Of a DNA stretch of 64,000 nucleotides, positions 63,441 through 64,000 are shown piece by piece; position 1 is the stretch's first letter; the number at the start of each line of letters is the position of its first letter. The notes under the pieces are model-generated. The model was not told the origin of the DNA, made no database searches, and worked only from the letters and a program-made list of their open reading frames with translations. Made by a program: the position numbers and the translations under genes. Source of the DNA: AP-15 sp963737145 (GTDB lineage Bacteria > Pseudomonadota > Alphaproteobacteria > ATCC43930 > CGMCC-115725). Where the stretch lies: the NCBI GenBank assembly GCA_963737145.1, contig CAVTRO010000004.1:620001-684000 (forward strand), in the 5' to 3' direction.

Positions 63441-64000
63441 CGCTCAATCTCCTCCCATATGATGCGCATGTCCGACACGTATGCGCTGATGCGGCAAACC
63501 TGACAGTACCATAGCCGCCCTACGTTCAATACGGCTCCCTTACGAAGATGAAGGTCATACCGGTCACGATCGGGGCGGCAGCGGCGAGCGCCGGCAGCGC
63601 GGGTGAGCCGATGGGGACGAGTTGGTTCATGACTTCTTGGAAATGCCGATGGATTCGCCGCCCGACTTCTTTCAATCGATGCTCATGCCCCAGATGCCTG
63701 GTCCAGGGTCAGCAGTTCTTGAGCTGGAGCTGTGGGGATCGTTAATCGCGGCTCGGCGGGCTTCGGCACAGCCGTCTCTCCGGAATTCTGCGGTACTGAC
63801 ACAGGAGCCAACCGAACGCCTCCAGGGCGGGATTCGTGCTCAGTCCCACAGCTTCCAGCGTTGGGTTTCTGCTCAGCCGTAGAGCCTCGATCGTGGCCTC
63901 CATCCGTTCGGCTTTCTTTATCCGCACGAACTCCTGCGCAAGTGCGCGCACTTGCGGCGGGCCGCCGATCAATCGGTATCCGCCGGTTGCCAAGTCCTGC
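63441..64000. other. Ambiguous end region
   Basis: Two weak minus-strand frames. 63526-63630 encodes 34 aa beginning MNQLVPIGSPALPALAAAAP, faintly like the N-terminus of some tyrosine recombinases. 63742-63993 (TTG start, possibly running in from beyond the window) reads RALAQEFVRIKKAERMEATI. Neither is secure. Confidence 0.3.

Overview
The window is about 64 kb of GC-rich bacterial DNA that reads as an alphaproteobacterial chromosome. The case rests on a GAAC-N7-GAAC LexA box in front of an imuA-imuB-dnaE2 mutasome, a glnE-bcp pair beside an AsmA/DUF3971 gene, several families of paired palindromic (REPIN-like) repeats, and PEP-CTERM proteins with sigma-54 promoters. No rRNA, tRNA or CRISPR array was seen. 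The genus cannot be named from sequence alone.

Layout. 1-3 kb: a receiver-domain adenylate cyclase cut by the window edge, a frameshifted glycerol kinase and a cupin. 3-10 kb: an envelope/EPS region with two PEP-CTERM proteins, each behind a near-perfect sigma-54 promoter, and a giant PrsT-like TPR protein. Between the two PEP-CTERM genes lie decayed pieces of the TPR-sulfotransferase and CobW genes whose intact copies sit at 10-13.5 kb. 13.5-17.5 kb: an LVIVD-repeat protein, two luciferase-like monooxygenases (LLM), a DUF4242 protein and a tiny membrane protein. 17.6-26.4 kb: four tandem paralogous peptide-type ABC substrate-binding proteins between an OppF-like and an OppD-like ATPase, with no permease genes. 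26.6-35 kb: a decayed sensor/receiver gene, DUF1993, an MFS transporter, a deazaflavin-type oxidoreductase, a Rieske oxygenase, two PEP-mutase/isocitrate-lyase enzymes and a DMT transporter with a His-rich tail. 35-43.7 kb: AsmA-like protein, glnE, bcp, an FMN reductase and an aminotransferase. 43.7-49.5 kb: the SOS mutasome. 49.5-60.1 kb: methyltransferase, glycosyltransferase, lipase-like protein, P450, KpsS-like capsule protein, prolyl oligopeptidase and two more LLM enzymes. 60.1-64 kb: an accessory end with a GIY-YIG gene between inverted REP arms, small membrane/PH-domain proteins and gene fragments.

How the parts work together. The sigma-54/PEP-CTERM/PrsT block suggests surface-protein sorting linked to exopolysaccharide. 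The oxygenases, LLM enzymes, peptide-type transport genes and lyases suggest a broad uptake and oxidative catabolism repertoire. The mutasome is a damage-inducible error-prone polymerase operon.

The most unusual feature is a family of ~80-85 bp paired palindromes. One copy lies in frame inside imuB and two inside dnaE2, all in the same orientation and reading frame, and a different family adds a third insert to dnaE2. The same palindrome, split into two inverted arms, brackets a GIY-YIG nuclease gene at 60.3-60.7 kb. This resembles the REPIN/RAYT arrangement but with a GIY-YIG protein.

About ten otherwise intact genes carry single-base frameshifts, mostly in short homopolymers, which points to consensus errors rather than mass pseudogenisation. 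Their coordinates are given across the shift.
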